This document shows positions 12,423 to 14,946 of a DNA stretch of 14,946 bases, in pieces (within the stretch, counting starts at the first letter, position 1; the number at the start of each line of letters is the position of its first letter). A program made the position numbers and the translations under genes. The stretch is from JAJZRV01 sp027442615 (GTDB lineage: Bacteria; Pseudomonadota; Gammaproteobacteria; Burkholderiales; Ferrovaceae), in contig DAIBBI010000030.1 of assembly GCA_027442615.1 (NCBI GenBank), positions 1 to 14,946 of the forward strand, read 5' to 3'. The notes under the pieces were generated by a model. That model worked only from the letters and a program-made list of their open reading frames with translations, had not been told where the DNA came from and searched no databases.

Positions 12423-14537
12423 TTATTGCGGTGCAGGCTGCTCGGCAGCGGCTGGTTCCAGCAAGGCCTTCATGCTCAGGCGCAGGCGTCCTTTTTCGTC
12501 GGCTTCCAGTACCTTGACCTTGACCTGCTGACCTTCCTTCAGGTGGTCTGCCACGGCATTGACCCGCTCATTGGCAATCTGCGAGATGTGCAGCAAACCA
12601 TCACGGCCTGGCAGCACGCTCACGATGGCGCCGAAATCCAGCAACTTCAGCACGGTGCCTTCATAAACCTTGCCCACTTCCACGTTGGCCGTCAGTTCCT
12701 CGATGCGCTTCTTTGCCAGAGCGCCCGCTTCGGAACTGAGGCAGGCAATGTTGACGGTACCGTCATCCTGGATGTCGATGGTGGTGCCCGTTTCTTCCGT
12801 CAGGGCGCGAATCACCGCACCACCCTTGCCGATCACGTCGCGGATTTTTTCCGGATTGATCTTGATGGTGATGATGCGCGGGGCGTAGGTGGACAATTCC
12901 TGGCGCGAATCGGGCACGGCCTGCTTCATGATGCCCAGAATGTGCATGCGGGCTTCCTTGGCCTGGGCCAGGGCTACCTGCATGATCTCCCTGGTGATGC
13001 CGGTGATCTTGATGTCCATTTGAAGTGCGGTCACGCCACGATCGGTACCGGCCACCTTGAAGTCCATGTCGCCCAGGTGATCTTCGTCCCCCAGGATGTC
13101 CGTCAGCACCGCGAAGCGGTTGCCTTCCTTGATCAGGCCCATGGCCACACCTGCGGTATGGGCCTTGACTGGAACGCCGGCATCCATCAGGGCAAGCGAG
13201 CCGCCGCACACCGAAGCCATGGAGCTGGAACCGTTGGACTCGGTGATTTCCGAAACCACGCGTAGCGTGTAACCAAATTCTTCCGGGGAGGGCAAGGTGG
13301 CCACGAGGGCACGCTTGGCGAGGCGGCCATGGCCGATTTCGCGGCGCTTGGGGCTGCCCACGCGTCCGGTTTCGCCGGTGGAATAGGGCGGGAAGTTGTA
13401 ATGCAGCATGAACCGGTCTTTGTACTCGCCCTGCAGGGCATCGATGATCTGCTCATCGCGTCCCGTGCCCAGCGTGGCAACCACCAGGGCCTGGGTTTCG
13501 CCGCGCGTGAAGAGCGCGGAACCGTGGGTACGCGGCAACACGCCGACACGGATGGTGATGGGGCGCACGGTGCGGGTGTCGCGTCCGTCAATGCGCGGCT
13601 CGCCATCCAGGATCTGGGTGCGCACGAGGCGCGCTTCGAGGTCGCCGAACAGGTTCTTGATGTGATTCTGAACATCGGGCGTGGCGTCTGCCGGCAGCAC
13701 GGCCTCCAGCACCTTCTTGCGGATTTCGCCCACGCGCACGGTGCGTTCCTGCTTGGCACGGATGCTGTAAGCAGCCTTGAGGTCGGTCAGCGCAATCTCG
13801 TTGATGCGCGCAATCAGGGCTTCATCCTTGACGGGCGCCTGCCAGTCCCAGGCATCCTTGCCGGCTTCATCGGCCAGCGCATTGATGGCGTCGATGGCCA
13901 CCTGCATTTGCTGGTGACCAAACACCACCGCACCCAGCATGACGTCTTCGGGCAGTTCGCTGGCTTCGGACTCCACCATCAGCACGGCTTCGCTGGTACC
14001 TGCCACCACCAGGTTCATCTGGGATGTAGTCAATTCGGCGGCGGTGGGATTGAGGATGTATTCGCCATCGGCATAACCCACGCGGGCAGCACCAATGGGA
14101 CCATCGAAGGGAACGCCTGCCAGGGCCACGGCGGCAGAGGCGCCAATCATGGCGGGGATGTCCGAATCGATTTCATTGTTGCTGGACATCACCGTGGCGA
14201 TGATCTGGATTTCGTTGTAGAAACCTTCGGGGAACAGGGGGCGCAGGGGACGGTCGATCAGGCGGGAAGTGAGGGTTTCCTTCTCGGTGGGACGACCTTC
14301 GCGCTTGAAGAAGCCGCCAGGGATGCGGCCGCCTGCATAGAAGCGTTCCTGATAGTCCACGGTCAGCGGGAAAAAGTCCTGGCCGGACTTGGCCGATTTT
14401 TGGGCCACGCAGGTCACCAGGACCACGGTGTCTTCCATGGTCACCATGACGGCGCCGTCGGCCTGGCGGGCAATTTCGCCCGTCTCGATTGTGACCTGAT
14501 GGCGTCCCAGTTGAAATGTTTTACGAATCGGATTCAC
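12423..14537 (-). CDS. pnp: Polyribonucleotide nucleotidyltransferase (PNPase)
   Basis: PNPase is the trimeric 3'-5' phosphorolytic exoribonuclease, usually also part of the degradosome. With 704 aa it is close to the E. coli length (711). Two RNase PH-like domains flank a helical domain. The second PH domain keeps MDFKVAGTDRG with catalytic-site Asp residues. A KH domain (about 555-620, with IRDVIGKGGAVIR) and an S1 domain (about 621-692, with GTVLKLLDFGAIV and GLLHISQI) complete it. I chose GTG 14537, which gives MNPIRKTFQLG and has TGAGGA about 7 nt upstream. The GTG at 14567 would add ten residues and sits on the T-tract of the upstream hairpin. It follows rpsO as in many proteobacteria. 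Confidence 0.96.
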   Translation of the reverse strand: MNPIRKTFQLGRHQVTIETGEIARQADGAVMVTMEDTVVLVTCVAQKSAKSGQDFFPLTVDYQERFYAGGRIPGGFFKREGRPTEKETLTSRLIDRPLRPLFPEGFYNEIQIIATVMSSNNEIDSDIPAMIGASAAVALAGVPFDGPIGAARVGYADGEYILNPTAAELTTSQMNLVVAGTSEAVLMVESEASELPEDVMLGAVVFGHQQMQVAIDAINALADEAGKDAWDWQAPVKDEALIARINEIALTDLKAAYSIRAKQERTVRVGEIRKKVLEAVLPADATPDVQNHIKNLFGDLEARLVRTQILDGEPRIDGRDTRTVRPITIRVGVLPRTHGSALFTRGETQALVVATLGTGRDEQIIDALQGEYKDRFMLHYNFPPYSTGETGRVGSPKRREIGHGRLAKRALVATLPSPEEFGYTLRVVSEITESNGSSSMASVCGGSLALMDAGVPVKAHTAGVAMGLIKEGNRFAVLTDILGDEDHLGDMDFKVAGTDRGVTALQMDIKITGITREIMQVALAQAKEARMHILGIMKQAVPDSRQELSTYAPRIITIKINPEKIRDVIGKGGAVIRALTEETGTTIDIQDDGTVNIACLSSEAGALAKKRIEELTANVEVGKVYEGTVLKLLDFGAIVSVLPGRDGLLHISQIANERVNAVADHLKEGQQVKVKVLEADEKGRLRLSMKALLEPAAAEQPAPQ

Positions 14538-14567
14538 GCGAAAGTCCTCATTGAAGGAAAGCGTCAC

Positions 14568-14608
14568 AAAAAAGAAAACGCGGTGCGATCATTGGGGACC
14601 ACACCGCG
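14568..14608 (-). terminator. Hairpin with T-tract between rpsO and pnp
   Basis: On the minus strand CGCGGTGTGGTC and GATCGCACCGCG form a 12-bp stem (14608-14597 with 14590-14579) around loop CCCAAT, followed by TTTTCTTTTTT. Two of the pairs are U-G and would be mismatches on the other strand, so the structure acts as RNA in the rpsO-to-pnp direction. It could terminate rpsO transcription partially, or be a double-strand processing site controlling pnp, as RNase III does in the E. coli pnp leader. Confidence 0.8.
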
Positions 14609-14620
14609 CGGATATTCCAT

Positions 14621-14635
14621 GGGGAAAACTTCCCC
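14621..14635 (-). repeat. Small hairpin right after rpsO
   Basis: GGGGAA-GTT-TTCCCC on the minus strand gives a 6-bp stem with a 3-nt loop, starting 4 nt after the rpsO stop codon. No T-tract follows. It may protect the rpsO 3' end after cleavage at the larger hairpin downstream. Confidence 0.5.
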
Positions 14636-14639
14636 GGAG

Positions 14640-14909
14640 TTACTTGCGAATACCCAGGCGCCCGATCAGTTGACGATAGCCGTCAACATTCTTGCGCTTG
14701 AGGTAGTCGAGCAGGCTGCGGCGCTGGCTGACGAGCTTCAGCAGGCCGCGGCGGGAATGGTGATCCTTCACATGAATCTTGAAATGCCCGGTCAACTCGT
14801 TAATACGCCCGGTCAAAAGGGCGATCTGGACTTCGGGTGACCCGGTGTCCTTCGGGGCGCGCTGATATTCGCTCATGATCTGCGCTTTTTGGGCGGCGGT
14901 TGCTACCAT
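14640..14909 (-). CDS. rpsO: 30S ribosomal protein S15
   Basis: S15 is a primary 16S rRNA-binding protein of the central platform. From ATG 14909 it has exactly 89 aa, the usual length. Conserved segments include DTGSPEVQIALLTGRIN, HVKDHHSRRGLLKLVSQRR and SLLDYLKRKNVDGYRQLI. GGAG is 6 nt before the ATG. An upstream in-frame start at 14921 would add MENR and is not supported. Only 37 bp of upstream sequence is in the window, and I could not identify its promoter. Confidence 0.98.
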   Translation of the reverse strand: MVATAAQKAQIMSEYQRAPKDTGSPEVQIALLTGRINELTGHFKIHVKDHHSRRGLLKLVSQRRSLLDYLKRKNVDGYRQLIGRLGIRK

Positions 14910-14946
14910 GCGATTCTCCAAAACTCTAATGTCATCGGGAAAGCCG

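Noticed and set aside
12268..12531. Plus-strand ORF running through both terminators into pnp antisense
   Set aside because: It would need to read through two strong hairpins and continues antisense to pnp; not credible as a gene.
13329..14840. Long plus-strand ORF (503 codons) opposite pnp and rpsO
   Set aside because: It is fully antisense to two highly conserved genes, crosses the rpsO-pnp gap, and its His/Gly/Val-rich translation looks like the mirror of GC-rich codons. No ribosome-binding site or domain is seen.

Overview
This window reads as a chromosomal core region of a proteobacterium, most likely a betaproteobacterium. I lean towards a Nitrosomonadales/Gallionella-type organism, by family resemblance only. 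The DNA is moderately GC-rich. The minus-strand order yebC-ruvC-ruvA-ruvB-ybgC-tolQ-tolR-tolA-tolB-pal-cpoB-tRNA-Lys matches a gene order I know from Pseudomonas. A SlmA-type nucleoid occlusion factor points to the beta/gamma lineages. No insertion sequence, prophage, CRISPR array or other clear accessory element is visible.

Layout. (1) 2-181, minus: two tandem tRNA-Lys genes (UUU then CUU in transcription order) behind a near-consensus sigma-70 promoter whose -35 box contains the cpoB stop codon. (2) 220-8103, minus: a dense run of eleven genes. It starts with yebC (translation factor/regulator), continues with the Holliday-junction resolvasome (ruvC, ruvA, ruvB) and the thioesterase ybgC, and ends with the whole Tol-Pal envelope machine (tolQ, tolR, tolA, tolB, pal, cpoB). 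Many junctions are 4-nt start/stop overlaps, and several starts are not ATG: GTG for yebC and tolQ, TTG for tolA and cpoB, and apparently ATC for ruvC. (3) 8243-8818, plus: slmA, divergent from yebC and convergent with dksA, with a shared bidirectional terminator. (4) 8871-9293, minus: dksA. (5) 9387-12223, plus: a membrane sensor histidine kinase and an NtrC-family sigma-54-dependent response regulator, overlapping by ATGA. (6) 12224-12366: an intergenic stretch with a near-perfect -24/-12 (sigma-54) promoter directly after the regulator stop codon, about 83 nt of non-coding sequence and an intrinsic terminator. (7) 12423-14909, minus: rpsO and pnp, with a strong RNA hairpin between them.

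The most interesting part is 12224-12333. A sigma-54 promoter placed right behind the gene for a sigma-54 activator, followed by a short terminated stretch without a plausible ORF, looks like an undescribed small RNA controlled by its neighbouring two-component system. CbrAB-CrcZ and GlrKR-GlmY are precedents for this layout. The predicted RNA carries a CCUCCU anti-Shine-Dalgarno-like segment between two copies of UUGUGGAU, so a translation-repressing role is plausible but unproven.

The rest is housekeeping: recombination repair, envelope integrity and division (Tol-Pal, SlmA), stringent-response transcription control (DksA), and RNA decay and the ribosome (PNPase, S15).
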